From: Oryzias latipes
Taxonomy: Eukaryota; Chordata; Actinopteri; Beloniformes; Adrianichthyidae
DNA: 64,000 bases
Assembly: GCF_002234675.1 (NCBI RefSeq)
Contig: NC_019870.2
Coordinates: 1,103,985 to 1,167,984, forward strand
Reading direction: 5' to 3'
Shown here: in pieces, positions 1 through 11,402 of the stretch
How the letters are laid out: every line of letters starts with the position of its first letter
Position numbering within the stretch: the stretch's first letter is position 1
Program-made: the position numbers and the translations under genes
The notes under the pieces: model-generated
The model's input: only the letters and a program-made list of their open reading frames with translations
Databases searched by the model: none
What the model was told of the DNA's origin: nothing

Positions 1-509
1 ATGGTTGAAGCTACAAAATACGACTTCTTTGTCGTGTTTTTGGGCTGCGTTTGAGCAACTTCTGGGGGCATTCACACTGAAGTGAACCGCAGCAGAGTTC
101 ACCTGCACGTGAACGGAGAAGCTCACTCAAGAAAATCAAACTGGTCCAAATTAGAGCTCAGGTGAGCTTTCACACCTGTGGGAACCAGGAGGATCATCAG
201 AGAAACCCCTTTGTCCATCATCAGAAAGGATGGTGCAGAGGCGTGGCCATCCTGTCTGATGATGGACACCTCAGCAAGCTTCATCCTTTCTCACGGTTCT
301 GTATCTGTAGAATCTGAGATGCAGGTTTGTGGGGAAAATGGACCAAAAGTTTTTTTTTTTCCGTTGATGGCTGAAAAAGAGGAATTTATGCTGAATTCGT
401 TGCGCTGTGATTTGTTGAGGGTCTACAGCGCAGCAGCTGAGGTAGAGATGTGTTGGAGGCCCGTGGGTGGTAGGAGGTGGTGGGGGCTTAATCTAATACC
501 ACGGCGGCC
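1..509. other. No gene recognised
   Basis: I see no conserved protein or RNA gene here. A stretch near 80-180 with short GAAGTGAACC and GAGTTCACCTG motifs resembles another at about 45377-45460, so it may be an old dispersed repeat. The open frame that crosses into the next element is chance. Confidence 0.4.
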
Positions 510-526
510 GCTTGGCGCGCTCTTCT
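510..526. repeat. 17-bp target-site duplication, left copy
   Basis: The sequence GCTTGGCGCGCTCTTCT is repeated exactly at 3659-3675, just outside the other end of the RTE retrotransposon. Flanking bases differ on both sides, so the duplication is 17 bp. This is the expected footprint of target-primed reverse transcription. Confidence 0.9.
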
Positions 527-3500
527 TCTTCTTTCTCTTTCGGCTTTTCCCATCAGGGGTTGCCACAGCGAATCATCCTTTTCCACCTCACTCTATCATG
601 AACATCTTCTACCCTAACATTAGCCAACTTCATGTCCTCTGTTAAGACATTCATATATCTCCTCTTTGGCCGTCCTCTTGCCCTCCGGCCAGGCAGCTCC
701 ATCTCCAACATCCTTCTACCAATATATCCACTATCCCTCCTCTGAACATGTCCAAACCATCTCAGTCTGGCTTCTCTGACTTTGTCCCTAACACAGGCAA
801 CATGAGCCGTCCCTCTGATGTACTCGTTCCTTATCCTGTCTAACCTGGTCACTCCTAAGGAGAACCTCAACATCTTCATCTCCGCTACCTCCATCTCAGC
901 CTCTTGTCTCTGTCTCACTGCTACCGTCTCTAACCCATAGAGCAGAGCTGGTCTCACCACTGTCTTGTACACCTTTCCTTTGAGTCTTGCTGGCACTCTT
1001 CTGTCACACAACACTCCTGACACTTTCCTCCAACCGCTCCAACCTGCCTGCACTCGCCTCTTCACCTCTTTTCCACAATCCCCATCACACTGAACTGTTG
1101 ACCCCAAGTACTTAAACTCCTGCACCTTCTTCACCTCAGTCCCCTGTAACCTAACGCTTCTACCTTGATCCCTCTCGTTCAGACACATGTATTCTGTCTT
1201 ACTACGACTGACCTTCATACCTCTTCTTTCCAGAGCAAACCTCCACCTCTCTAGCTGTTCCTCCACCTGCTCTCTACTCTCACTGCAAATTACAATGTCA
1301 TCCGCAAACATCATTGTCCAGGGAGATTCCTGTCTTACCTCGTCTTTCAGCCTGTCCATCAGCATAGCAAACAAAAAAGGACTCAAAGCTGATCCTTGGT
1401 GTAGTCCCACCTCCACCTTGAACTCCTCTGTCTGACCTACAGCACATCTCACCACCGTCATACTTCTCTCATACATGTCCTGAACTACTCTGACATACTT
1501 CTCTGCCACTCCAGACGACCTCATACAGTACCACAGCTCCTCCCTCGGCACCCTGTCATACGCCTTCTCTAAATCTACGAACACACAATGCAGCTCCTTC
1601 TGACCTTCTCTGTACTTTTCCATCAACATTCTCAAAGCAAAAATGGCATCAGTGGTGCTCTTACGGGGCATGAAACCATACTGCTGCTCACAAATCTCCA
1701 CCTTCTTCCTAAGCCTGGCTTCCACTACTCTTTCCCACAGCTTCATTGTGTGGCTCATCAACTTTATTCCTCTATAGTTGCTGCAGTTCTGCGTGTCACC
1801 CTTGTTCTTAAAGATCGGGACCAGGACGCTTCTCCTCCATTCCTCAGGCATCTTCTCACTCTCTAAAATCCTATTGAACAACCTTGTTAGAAATTCCACT
1901 GCTGTCTCTCCTAAGCACTTCCATACCTCCACAGGTACGTCATCAGGACCAACGGCCTTTCCGCTCTTCATCCTTTTCAGAGCCTTCCTAACCTCATCCT
2001 TTCCAATCTCTGCTACTTCCTGCTCCACAACAACCACATCTTCCTCCCTTCTTTCCCTGTCATTTTCCTCGTTCATCAGCTCCTCAAAATACTCCTTCCA
2101 TCTTTTCTGTACACTCTCTTGGGTTGTTAGCACCTTTCCATCTCTGTCCTTAATCACCCTTATCTGTTGCACGTCCTTCCCATCTCTGTCTCTCTGTCTG
2201 GCTAGCCTGTACAAGTCCTTCTCTCCTTCCTTTGTGTCTAACCTGTCATATAGCTCATCGTAAGCTTTCTGTTTGGCCTTTGCCACCTCTCTCTTCACTC
2301 TACGCTGCGCTTCCTTGTACTCCTGTCTACCTTCCTCAGTCCTTTCTACATCCCACTTCCTTTTAGCCAACCTCTTCCTCTGGACGCATTCCTGTACTTC
2401 CTCATTCCACCACCAAGTCTCTTTACCGTCTTTCCTCTTTCCAGATGACACACCTAGCACCTTCCTACCTGTTTCCCTGATAATCTCTGCTGTAGTTTCC
2501 CAGTCCTCTGGAAGCTCATCCTGACCACCCAGGACCTGCCTCAACTTCTGCCTAAATTCCTCACAAGTTTCTTCATTCTGTAGCTTCCACCACTTGGTCT
2601 TCTTTTCTGTTTTCCCTCTCTTCTTCTTCCTGACCTCCAGAGTCATCTTACACACCACCATGCGGTGCTGTCTGGCTACACTCTCTCCTACCACCACCTT
2701 GCAGTCATTAACCTCTCTCAAATGACCTCGTCTACATAGGATGTAGTCCACCTGAGTACTCCTACCTCCACTTCTGTATGTCACTCTATGTTCCTCTCTC
2801 TTCTGGAAGTAAGTGTTGACTACAGCCATTTCCATCCTCTTCGCAAAGTCCACCACCATCTGTCCCTCCAGATTCCTTTCCTTCACACCAAACCTGCCCA
2901 TCACCTCCTCATCACCTCTGTTGCCCTCACCAACATGCCCATTAAAGTCTGCTCCAATAACAACTCTCTCTCCTCTGGGAAAACTCTCTATGACCTCATC
3001 CAACTCACTCCAGAATCTCTCCTTCACTTCTAACTCACAGCCAACCTGTGGCGCATACCCACTGACTACATTCACCATCACCCCTTCAATTTCTAACTTT
3101 AGGCTCATCATCCTGTCTGAGACTCTTTTCACCTCTAGAACACTGTTTACAAACTCCCCCTTCAGAATCACTCCTACCCCGTTTCTCTTCCTATCAACAC
3201 CATGATAGAACAGTTTGTATCCTTCTCCAATACTACGTGCCTTGCTGCCCTTCCACCTTGTCTCCTGCACACACAGTACATCTACCTTCCTTCTCTCCAT
3301 CATGTCTGCCAGCTCCCTGCCTTTCCCTGTCATTGTGCCAACGTTAAGAGTCCCTATTCTCAAACCTATGTTCCTGCCTTTTCCCTTCTCTCTCTGGCAA
3401 CGGACCCTTCTGCCTCCCCTCTTTCTTCCACCAACAGTAGTCAAATTTCCACCGACACCCTGTAGGTTAACAGCATCGGTGGCGGTCGTTGTTAACCCGG

Positions 3501-3658
3501 GCCTCGACCGATCCGGTATGTCTAAAGTGTTGTGGATGATTCGCATGGTTATTTTGGCAATTTTTACGCCGGATGCCCTTCCTGACACAACCCTCTCTAT
3601 TTATCCGGGCTTGGGACCGGCACAGAAGTTACTGGCTTGCAACCCCTGTGGCTAGATT
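527..3658 (-). mobile_element. RTE-clade non-LTR retrotransposon, near full length
   Basis: The element lies on the minus strand. Its 5' end is near 3658 and its 3' end near 527. The 5' leader includes the GTGTCAGGAAGGGCATCCGG-type segment that is common in fish RTE copies. A single long ORF follows, and the element ends in a short purine-rich tail (GAAAGAGAAAGAAG on the element strand) rather than poly(A), as is usual for RTE. A perfect 17-bp target-site duplication flanks it. The intact ORF and perfect duplication suggest a young insertion. Clade assignment rests on protein motifs and tail type, not a search. Confidence 0.93.
553..3588 (-). CDS. RTE retrotransposon polyprotein: endonuclease and reverse transcriptase
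   Basis: This uninterrupted 1011-residue ORF encodes an AP-like endonuclease followed by a reverse transcriptase, which together copy the element RNA into nicked chromosomal DNA. The endonuclease spans roughly residues 75-320. Visible motifs are GTLNVGTM, the QETRWKG glutamate block, GADFNGHVG, and QVDYIL, with a final QHR where many endonucleases have SDH. The reverse transcriptase spans roughly residues 540-850, with SGKAVGPDDVP, NYRGIKLM, QYGFMPRKSTTDA, VFVDLEKAYDRV, LHQGSALSPFLF and the catalytic FADD box. A basic C-terminal region with a WFGHVQRR motif ends at RCGNP. The first methionine is used as the start; translation could begin elsewhere in the leader. The length of about 1000 aa is typical of RTE. 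No stop or frameshift is visible, so it may be coding-competent. Confidence 0.93.
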   Translation of the reverse strand: MSGRASGVKIAKITMRIIHNTLDIPDRSRPGLTTTATDAVNLQGVGGNLTTVGGRKRGGRRVRCQREKGKGRNIGLRIGTLNVGTMTGKGRELADMMERRKVDVLCVQETRWKGSKARSIGEGYKLFYHGVDRKRNGVGVILKGEFVNSVLEVKRVSDRMMSLKLEIEGVMVNVVSGYAPQVGCELEVKERFWSELDEVIESFPRGERVVIGADFNGHVGEGNRGDEEVMGRFGVKERNLEGQMVVDFAKRMEMAVVNTYFQKREEHRVTYRSGGRSTQVDYILCRRGHLREVNDCKVVVGESVARQHRMVVCKMTLEVRKKKRGKTEKKTKWWKLQNEETCEEFRQKLRQVLGGQDELPEDWETTAEIIRETGRKVLGVSSGKRKDGKETWWWNEEVQECVQRKRLAKRKWDVERTEEGRQEYKEAQRRVKREVAKAKQKAYDELYDRLDTKEGEKDLYRLARQRDRDGKDVQQIRVIKDRDGKVLTTQESVQKRWKEYFEELMNEENDRERREEDVVVVEQEVAEIGKDEVRKALKRMKSGKAVGPDDVPVEVWKCLGETAVEFLTRLFNRILESEKMPEEWRRSVLVPIFKNKGDTQNCSNYRGIKLMSHTMKLWERVVEARLRKKVEICEQQYGFMPRKSTTDAIFALRMLMEKYREGQKELHCVFVDLEKAYDRVPREELWYCMRSSGVAEKYVRVVQDMYERSMTVVRCAVGQTEEFKVEVGLHQGSALSPFLFAMLMDRLKDEVRQESPWTMMFADDIVICSESREQVEEQLERWRFALERRGMKVSRSKTEYMCLNERDQGRSVRLQGTEVKKVQEFKYLGSTVQCDGDCGKEVKRRVQAGWSGWRKVSGVLCDRRVPARLKGKVYKTVVRPALLYGLETVAVRQRQEAEMEVAEMKMLRFSLGVTRLDRIRNEYIRGTAHVACVRDKVREARLRWFGHVQRRDSGYIGRRMLEMELPGRRARGRPKRRYMNVLTEDMKLANVRVEDVHDRVRWKRMIRCGNP

Positions 3659-3675
3659 GCTTGGCGCGCTCTTCT
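3659..3675. repeat. 17-bp target-site duplication, right copy
   Basis: Exact partner of 510-526, directly beyond the 5' end of the RTE element. Confidence 0.9.
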
Positions 3676-3699
3676 GCGGATCACTAAACTCTACCTGCT

Positions 3700-3767
3700 C
3701 TATGTGTGTGCGTGTGTGTTGGTGTGTGTGTGTGGGTGTGCGGGCGTGTGTGTGTGTGGGTGTGCGG

Positions 3768-3799
<32 letters not shown>
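3700..3799. repeat. (GT)n microsatellite with GGGTGTGCGGGC interruptions
   Basis: About 100 bp of GT dinucleotides broken by GGGTGTGCGGGCGTG variants. It starts about 25 bp beyond the RTE target-site duplication. Short ORFs over it are artefacts. Confidence 0.9.
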
Positions 3800-3802
<3 letters not shown>

Positions 3803-4753
3803 CAGATTAGATTCTTTTCTGCTGTGACAGCAGAGAGTGAGGAGAATGCAGCGAATCGTGGAAAAACCCGATTCTTTGAATTCAGAACCGCAAACTCAGG
3901 GTTTGGAGTTTTCTGCTGAACGGCAACAGCAGCTCTGAAAATGATGTTAAGTTTCAGTGATGTGATAAATGACGTTTCTATGAATGATAGTTCTCTGCCC
4001 CTCAACTGATCTAAAAACATTCAGCATCTTCAGGATTTCAGCTCTGTGTTCATCCAAACATGATAAAACACTGAGTAGTTAGGAATATGAAAGATCATAA
4101 AATACTTTTTTCTTTGTGTTTATTTGATTCTATTAAAAACATTTTGATTAGAATGACGGTACCGCGATTTAGCCGTAGCGTCAGCTGTTTTCTGAAAAGT
4201 CCCGCCCCTTTAACTGTCTCCACCAATCATTCTTGGAGGCTTAATCACATGTCATCAGTCTGACCAATCAGAAGTGGTTAAAGTCTTCACTTCCTTGTTC
4301 TGATTCTGCTCATAAAGTCTGTCAGTTCCAACAGAAATACCAGCTAAAGCTCGTCTTTAGCGGTGTAGCTTTCCACAGAATCCGGTGTCAGACCGTGGAA
4401 CAAGTGAACAAAACACTGAAGCTCAGAGAAGAGAGTCTGAGAAGAGAGTGAGAGTCGGCGCACAAGTCTTCCCTCTTGAACGTCTTGAAACCACAACGAA
4501 CACATCAAACAGTTTTTAAATCTTTTAACTTAACTTTTATTACATATTTTAGAAAAAACAGCTGCAGCTTCCAGCTTTTTCTGCCACAATTATCACAGAA
4601 ATGTAGGTGAGATTGTCGAGGGAATGTAGATCAATACAGACTATGAGTTTCTCCTTTTTTTTTTTTAATGGATGCTGGTGTGCCTCGGGATTTTTGCCAA
4701 GGTTTAAGTGTGCCGTGGCTAAAAAAAAGGTTGAAAAACACTGATCTAGATGA
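3800..4753. other. Unrecognised DNA with one hAT-like terminal motif
   Basis: No gene is seen. At 4729-4743 the sequence GGTTGAAAAACACTG is the inverse of the CAGTGTTTTTCAACC type of hAT terminus. The preceding 60 bp (GTGTGCCGTGGCT) look like the end of an old hAT copy. No matching left end was found. Confidence 0.35.
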
Positions 4754-4899
4754 GGGTTCTCTGGATGACGGTTCTCTGGTTGACGGTTCTATGAATGACG
4801 TTCTATGAATGACGGTTCTATGAATGACGGTTCTATGAATGACGTTCTATGAATGACGGTTCTATGAATGACGGTTCTCTGGTTGACGGTTCTCTGGAG
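4754..4899. repeat. About 15-bp minisatellite (GACGGTTCTATGAAT)
   Basis: Roughly ten units of a 14-15-bp repeat, with alternation between TCTATGAAT and TCTCTGGTT variants. An isolated relative (GACGTTTCTATGAATGA) lies at about 3971-3990. Confidence 0.85.
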
Positions 4900-5716
4900 T
4901 CCCTGAACTGCAGAACCTTCTTTGTGTCCGTCACAGACTGAAACTTTTCAGATTCTGTTTGGGTCTTCAGCTTCTTCAGACGATCAGACGTGTTTTCTGG
5001 ATCTGAAGCCGTTTCCTCTCGGGTGTTTTTGTAAAACAGCTGAAGACATTTTCCCATCATTTCCATCCATTTGTGTAACCGTGGAGACGCACCGACTTTG
5101 GCCCTTTTCACACCATAATGGAAAACTTTAGCTGTCAGCATAAACGAGGACAAACGTCTTCATGCTTCATCTCTTTGTTGCAGCCCCCCCCCCATCAGAT
5201 GCACCCCCCACTCTTCTTTTAGCGTCCCTCCTCCCCCGTGTTTCTCTTCTGTTCATCTAATGGAGGGTCAGGAGCTAATGCTAATGCTGTGATGTGTATC
5301 CTCTGATGTGAGGGCGTCTGTGGTCTGCAGGGATGTTTCTCACAGATCTGCACAGGTTGTTGGCAGAAGCCGCCGTCTCTGTCGTGACAGTTCTCTGTGT
5401 GGTTGATGATCCCGCGGGCCGTCCCCATGGCGGCCGGACCTCAATGAAGGACTTATGTGCTTCGTACAGTAATCAGAAATGAATGGCTGTCATTATTTAA
5501 TGTTTTTCAGGATCACTTTCCATCTCAGCCCAGATTTCTGTGTTGGCAGGAGATCATATGTCTGGATTCAGTGTGAAATGGACTTTTCTGTGAAAGTGAT
5601 GGAGCTGCTGCTGAACCACTCCTGAATCCTGTCCAGTCAGCCTGTGGGGCATCAGTAGCAGCTACACGGCTGCATCAGGGGTGGAAGGGCAGCTTGACAA
5701 CATTTACACGTTTCCC
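4900..5716. other. No gene recognised
   Basis: Unique-looking spacer with a short C-run near 5185. The ORFs are short, lack family features and are not supported as genes. Confidence 0.35.
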
Positions 5717-6145
5717 CTGCTGCCCCCTGCCGCCCCCTGCTGCCCCCTGCTGCCCCTGCTGCCCCCTGCTGCCCCTGCTGCCCCTGCTGCCCCCTGCCGC
5801 CCCTGCTGCCCCTGCTGCCCCCTGCTGCCCCTGCTGCCCCTGCCGCCCCCTGCCGCCCCCTGCTGCCCCCTGCCGCCCCTGCTGCCCCCTGCTGCCCCCT
5901 GCCGCCCCCTGCTGCCCCCTGCCGCCCCTGCTGCCCCTGCTGCCCCTGCTGCCCCTGCTGCCCCTGCCGCCCCCTGCTGCCCCCTGCCGCCCCCTGCTGC
6001 CCCCTGCTGCCCTCTGCTGCCCCCTGCTGCCCCCTGCCGCCCCCTGCCGCCCCCTGCTGCCCCCTGCTGCCCCCTGCCGCTCCCTGCTGCCCCCTGCCGC
6101 TCCCTGCCGCCCCCTGCCACCCCCTGCTGCCCCCTGCCGCTCCTT
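5717..6145. repeat. CTGCCCC minisatellite, 9- and 10-bp units
   Basis: About 430 bp built from CTGCCGCCC, CTGCTGCCC and 10-bp variants with one more C. It is C-rich on the plus strand. Because 9-bp units preserve frame, it yields long Pro/Ala/Cys-rich or Gly/Gln/Ala-rich ORFs on both strands. These have no flanking coding context and should not be annotated as collagen-like genes. Confidence 0.92.
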
Positions 6146-9100
6146 GCGTGTCCGGGGTCAACACTGCTGGCTGAATGCGCGTTCATAAAACAATGTGAAT
6201 GCAGCAAAACAGTTGAAAGGGACAGAATCTCTCATGTTAACACCAACAACCACAGAGAACCACCCGGGCGCCATCGTACCCGCCGTGGTTTGAGGGTCAA
6301 ATGCTTCCAGTCATCCAGGTGACACAGGTGGAGCTGATCTGCTCTAATTTGTCTGCATTGGAAGTCCTGCTTGTTTTTTTGTTAGTGATGTCTCAGGAAC
6401 TTTACAAATATTTGCTGCTTGCTGCTAGACAGGAAGTGAGTCTTTGGCTTCTTTGAACGACGCCATCAGAGGATCGGCTCTTTATCGCAGCCCAAAAGAG
6501 AGCTGGAGGGGGCTAAAGGGGCAAACAGGTCCGGCTAACGTCTCACATTGGGAAATAAACATTCTGTAGAAATATGAGGACAGCTTTAGGCGTGTGTTAC
6601 CAGGAAAACCACACAACAGTGTGTGTGTGTGTGTGAGTGTTTTCATCCCATCAGCCTCTGCACAGACAGAGTCTGGCATTTAACCATGTCACAACAAAGC
6701 CCTGAGCACAACCTCCACTTTCTAACAGGACAACATCCCTATTTGTTTGAAATGGGATTAAAAGCGACACACAAACATGCTCCACATCCATCTGGCCGCA
6801 GACGTTTTCCTGAGCAAAGAGCCTTTTTCAGGCCGGCCCTCTGATTCAGGACAGAACCGGGATGACATGCAGTCGTGCTGCTACACTTCCATTACATGAA
6901 AGAGGGTTTCGCCTCTTATTCTGGCTTTTTTTTGGAACATTTTTGGTCTTTTGGTCTTAAAAGGTTTAATTTTGCATCAGATTTAAGAATACGTAAAGAT
7001 AAAGAAAGAAGATTGAGGCTATGAGAATTTGATGGTTCGACTTTTAGAAATACTTTAATATTTTAGTTTTTTTTCAAGAAAATCTCCATTAGCGACTAAT
7101 TTGGGAAACTTCAGAGGCTCTGGATTTTGGACAGAATGGTGATCGTCCTGTTTCTCTTTTATTTGTGTTTGTTTTTGTGTATTTTAGTACAAGGAAAGAG
7201 AAAGTGCTTTAGAAATCAAATTAATGTTGATTTAGTGCACTAAGGGATTTTTGACACAGTGAACCTTTTCCATCAAAAATAAACTGCTTTAGTTTTCTGG
7301 CTTCAGAGTCAAACAGGAAATCAGCAAAGTGGCGTCTCCTCTTCAGTCCGTCGTTTTGTGTTGGCAGATCTCACTTTGCTGCTTTGTGGGTCGTGATTCG
7401 GTGTTTTCATGTTTGGTTTGGAACCGGTAAAACCTACACTCCTCAGTCACGCTTCTACCATGACCTTGGCGTGAATCTGTGCACCTCGCTCAGGACTGGC
7501 TGCTCCACTTCCTGCCGCCGCCTGAGGGGGAGGCGGTCACGGATGAAGCCCGGCAGCCGATGAAGCAGCAGAAGCGCCACAATGACACCACAGGTTAAGG
7601 AGGAAAAGGCCAACGGTGGGGGTCCTGCCTGCCATCTGGGGGTCTCATTTAGCTGATTTGGACATGACAGAGGAAGAGAAGCCAGTCAAGGAGATGAAGA
7701 TGAGCTCCAGTAATCTGCAGGAGATAATGGTCACAGCCTCCTGAAACTTAAATGACCTTCCCCAACCATCTCCTCGCTCTGAATTACATCGTTTTTTCAT
7801 TTCATTCATACTTTCACCACACAGCCTGTTATAGTCAAACATGTTTTCCTCGGACTCGCAGTCCATTAAATTGTGTGTGTGTTCTGTCGTGACGAACTCT
7901 GAAATCCCCAAGAGAACTTTGTCCTTGTCTGTCAGCTCTGATCTATGGAAGCTTTGAGGCTCGTGACGTCCGTTTTTCTGCTTTCAGAGGGAACTTCACG
8001 ACATCCACGGTTTCTCCGCCTTCAGAGAGACTATCCGACAGCCGCCTCATGGCTCACGTCAGACGACCTTTGACCTCACCGTCAAACCGGTGGGTTTGGT
8101 GCTGGAATCACCGTCGTTCCACGCTCGGGTGCAGATCACCTAGTGAAGTTGAAACACGACACCGTGCCCTGGAGCCCAGAACACAAGGCCGTGTTGTGTT
8201 TGGATGCAAATCTTAGGGAAATTCTTTATCTGACAATTTTCCGAAAAGAAAAGAGAAACCACAGAGTTAGCGTCCCGTGTTAGCTCCTACGTGAGGGTGG
8301 GAGGTAGAGGGAACTGAAATAAACCGTCACATTTTGCATTTTTTATAACAGATTTCAAATAATAACAGCATATTTAACATAACTGAGGTAAAATGAGGAT
8401 TCACATTGTTAATGTTACAGGACACCCACCTCTGCCTCTGGACAATGAAACAGGAAAGAGGAGAGGGAAAGCAAGCGGCAAAACCAGCGAAGAAGAACAC
8501 ACGAGGGAGGGGCTGCTAACCCAACACTGAAAACAGGGGGGAAAGAAAAAACACTTTGTGTAATTAAAACAAAAAGACAGATCTCGTCCCGTTACACACA
8601 CTCCTACAAGATGTTTGAATTCTGGATATCCCCCGACGTTCACACAAAAACACAAAAAGAGTGGAAAATTGTCGTGTCGTTCACATTCCAACTTTCTAAG
8701 AAGAGACGGGGATGGAAAGAAATCGACAAACGTCACACAAAAGTCAACAGCCGTCAAAGAAGATTTGGAGTCACATGATGCAGGGATGGGCTGACATGAT
8801 GTTATCATGATGTTTACATGTTATCAGATGGCTGTGGCCACACAGCAAATCTAGAAAAAAGACTAGAACCACGACTGTCGCGTCATCAGCAAACCTACAT
8901 CCGTTCTGAAAATGGGGACTAGGCGAGACAGTCGTTGTGACACGCCCACTTTTACCAAATCGGCTGATAAGATGTCAATCAAAAAGCTCCAGCGCCAGAT
9001 TACAGTCTTAGACTAAATAATGGACTTTACCCCCCAGTACTGAACTCCAGGACAGTTTTCAGGATTTGAAACGAACCCCACAGGTGAAAAAAGGTATTGA

Positions 9101-9384
9101 GACCAGGATGTAAGTATGTTTTTTCTAATCTTAAATATGAACCATTTTACATCCAATCAGATCGATGTTCTGAGTGTTTTTAACGTCTATTTGTGGGATT
9201 TTATTTGATAATGGAGGACTTATTTAAAAATTTAAAGATCAGAATTGAGTTTCAGAGTATTTTTTTATTCAAATCGTTATGAATCAGGACAGGACGAGAG
9301 AATGACGTTAAAAAAAAAAAGTACTTGTGGCAAAAAGAATATGCCAGGCGGGGCCTCAAGCTCCCTGCTCCGCCCCTTTCTTTT
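6146..9384. other. Intergenic, no gene recognised
   Basis: I found no conserved protein, RNA gene or intact transposon. There is a short GT run near 6620. Scattered ORFs under 140 codons show no domain. The stretch at about 8850-9110 has the look of a dispersed fish repeat, but I cannot name it. Confidence 0.35.
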
Positions 9385-10215
9385 CGCAAGATTCTTTTTA
9401 TTAAATTTTCAATGCAATAAAAAAATTAAAAAAACATCAGAAACAGATTTTCATTTCACTCGAGTCAGCCATTACAAAAATTGCAACTTTTATCAACAGT
9501 ATTTAGATAAAGCTTTCTCTTATTCACAGTCCTATTTTAACAGCCCCCCTTCCCACCCCAAGAACAAGAGTGCCTTTCCTTAGACATTGACAAAATGAGG
9601 AATATAAACTTAGCAAACTTAAAATTAAGAAAGTAAAAAAGTAATACCAGAGGTCTGTTGTACCATCCAAAAATAACAATCAACAAAATCAAACAAAATG
9701 TGTGAAAGGTTGCCATATTTTTTCAAATTCTTCTCCTTTGTCTTTTCAAATATAAGTAATTCTTCCTAAAGGGACCCCTGACAGCATTTGTTGGAACCAT
9801 TGGGTTTTGCTTGGACTGTGAGTGTTTTTCCAGCGTTTGGTAATAAACATTTTTGCATGAATCAAGCTGAGACTTATAAATGCCCTCTCACCTTTGTTGT
9901 AGTGATGTATTTTTGGAATTACACCTAATAAAAAAACTTTGGCTCCAGTGGGATCTGCTTTAAAGTCATTTTCTCTATTGTGACTTTCACTTCTTCCCAA
10001 AATGTTTGGATACATTTGCATTCCCAAATACAGTGGAAGTATGTTCCTTTCATTTCCATGCATTTGGGACAAACAACTGTTATATTTTTGTTATATATAT
10101 TTAAATCCACTGGTGTTACATATGTACGCATTAACCATTTGTAATGTGTTAATTTTAGTCTGGAGTTATTTGACACCTTTTGAGCTGCAGCACAAAAACA
10201 GATTATAAAACTCAG
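9385..10215 (-). mobile_element. L1-type LINE, 3' fragment
   Basis: On the minus strand, frames at 10176-9925 and 10072-9746 together give the C-terminal region of an L1-type ORF2. It has the LTHYKWLMRTYVTP segment, then a cysteine/histidine cluster (CPKC, FHC, WECK) and a downstream GVIPK..ERAFISLSLIHAKMFITKRW block. The two frames are offset, so a frameshift is present. The 3' end near 9385-9420 is A-rich on the element strand. It is 5'-truncated or interrupted at 10215. The piece at 11132-11402 encodes sequence that belongs upstream of it. Confidence 0.75.
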
Positions 10216-10421
10216 AAGTGAGCGACCTTGGGAGTATTTCGGGCAGCCAACTCAGGCAGGCGTTTACTTCGGTTCCCCCCTTAGGGCGGTTCAGTTAATC
10301 AAACACACCTGTTCAGCGTCCCATTTAAGTCCAGGTGTGTTAGCTGTTCATCCTCCTTTACAGAAGCACCGCGTTCTTCGCCCCACCCTCCTTCCTGGCT
10401 TCCACCTGTGAGCTCCGTTAG

Positions 10422-11003
10422 GGTAAGGCAAGGCAAGGCAAGTTTATTTGTATAGCACAATTCGTACACAAAGTAATTCAAGGTGCTTCACAAAACAGAA
10501 AAATGCATTAAAATCACAATACATCATAGAAATAATCAACGTAAAATTTACTTTAAAAGAAAAGAAAAAATTTGAAAATTGATTTAAAAAATAAAGGAAG
10601 GAAAGGAAAGAAAAGTGTAGATAGGACCTTTCAGTCATATACGGCTAAACAGAAATGTTTTAGGTCTAGATTTGAACATGAACACAGAAGAGGCCTGTCT
10701 TACGACTTCAGGGAGGCTGTTCCAGATTTTAGCTGCAGAATATTGAAACGCTGATTCCCCTTGTTTAGTTCTGACTCTGGGAATCAACAGGAGGCCGGTC
10801 CCTGAGGTCCTCAGAGTACGAGATGGTTCATATGGCACTAACATGTCAGAGATGGACTTTGGTGCTCGGCCATGGAGAGACTTGTACACAAGCAGAGCTG
10901 CTTTGAAGTCTATTCTTTGAGGTACAGGGAGCCAGTGCAGAGACCTGAGCACAGGGTAGTTATCACCCAAAAGTTTATGGAAATTTGTCTCATGGAATTG
11001 CAC
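10422..11003 (-). mobile_element. Rex1/L2-like LINE, 3' fragment
   Basis: The minus strand encodes a 122-residue piece (11003-10635) with the conserved tail of jockey-superfamily fish LINEs: LHWLPVPQRIDFKAALLVYK, SLHGRAP, PYEPSRTLRTS, IPRVRTKQG, and AAKIWNSLPE. After it comes a 3' UTR that ends in TTGCC tandem units (GGCAAGGCAAGGCAAG at 10430-10441 on the plus strand). It is strongly 5'-truncated. Clade is inferred from memory of the motif pattern. Confidence 0.8.
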
Positions 11004-11131
11004 AGAGTCTTATGCCAATTATGAAGGAATGTGAAATGGCAACTAAGAGGAATGCAAATTGCTAACTTGGAGAAATGTGAAATGCTAACTTAAGGGAATG
11101 TGAAAGCATAACAAAGTATGTGAAAGCAAAA

Positions 11132-11402
11132 CTAAAAGATGTGAAAATAAATATTATTATTACTGCATGAGTTGTCTGACTGAAATGGCGCTTTTTTGGA
11201 ACTGTCTCTCACCATGAACTTTTCTAAAATTGAACATTGTGGTTTATTGAGGGTCTTCTGTGTTTTTCTTGCAAAGTTTCTGATCTGGAGAAATTTATAA
11301 AAATGCTTTTTACTCAACTCATATTTAATTTTTAACTCTTCAAATGACATCATAACATCAGAATCTGGCAAATATAAGTCTAATGATCTACGACAGACTG
11401 CC
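11132..11402 (-). mobile_element. L1-type LINE fragment, ORF2 C-terminal third
   Basis: The minus strand encodes MSFEELKIKYELSKKHFYKF followed by LQIRNFARK. This block lies in L1-type ORF2 between the reverse transcriptase and the terminal Cys/His cluster. Order and orientation match the fragment at 9385-10215, so both may be one copy split by later insertions. Confidence 0.65.

Noticed and set aside
1187-3655. Plus-strand Ser/Leu/Pro-rich ORFs of 80-160 codons
   Set aside because: They are antisense shadows of the RTE polyprotein.
5652-6322. Gly/Gln/Ala-rich and Pro/Ala/Cys-rich ORFs that look collagen-like
   Set aside because: They come from a 9/10-bp CTGCC minisatellite with no flanking coding sequence or splice context.
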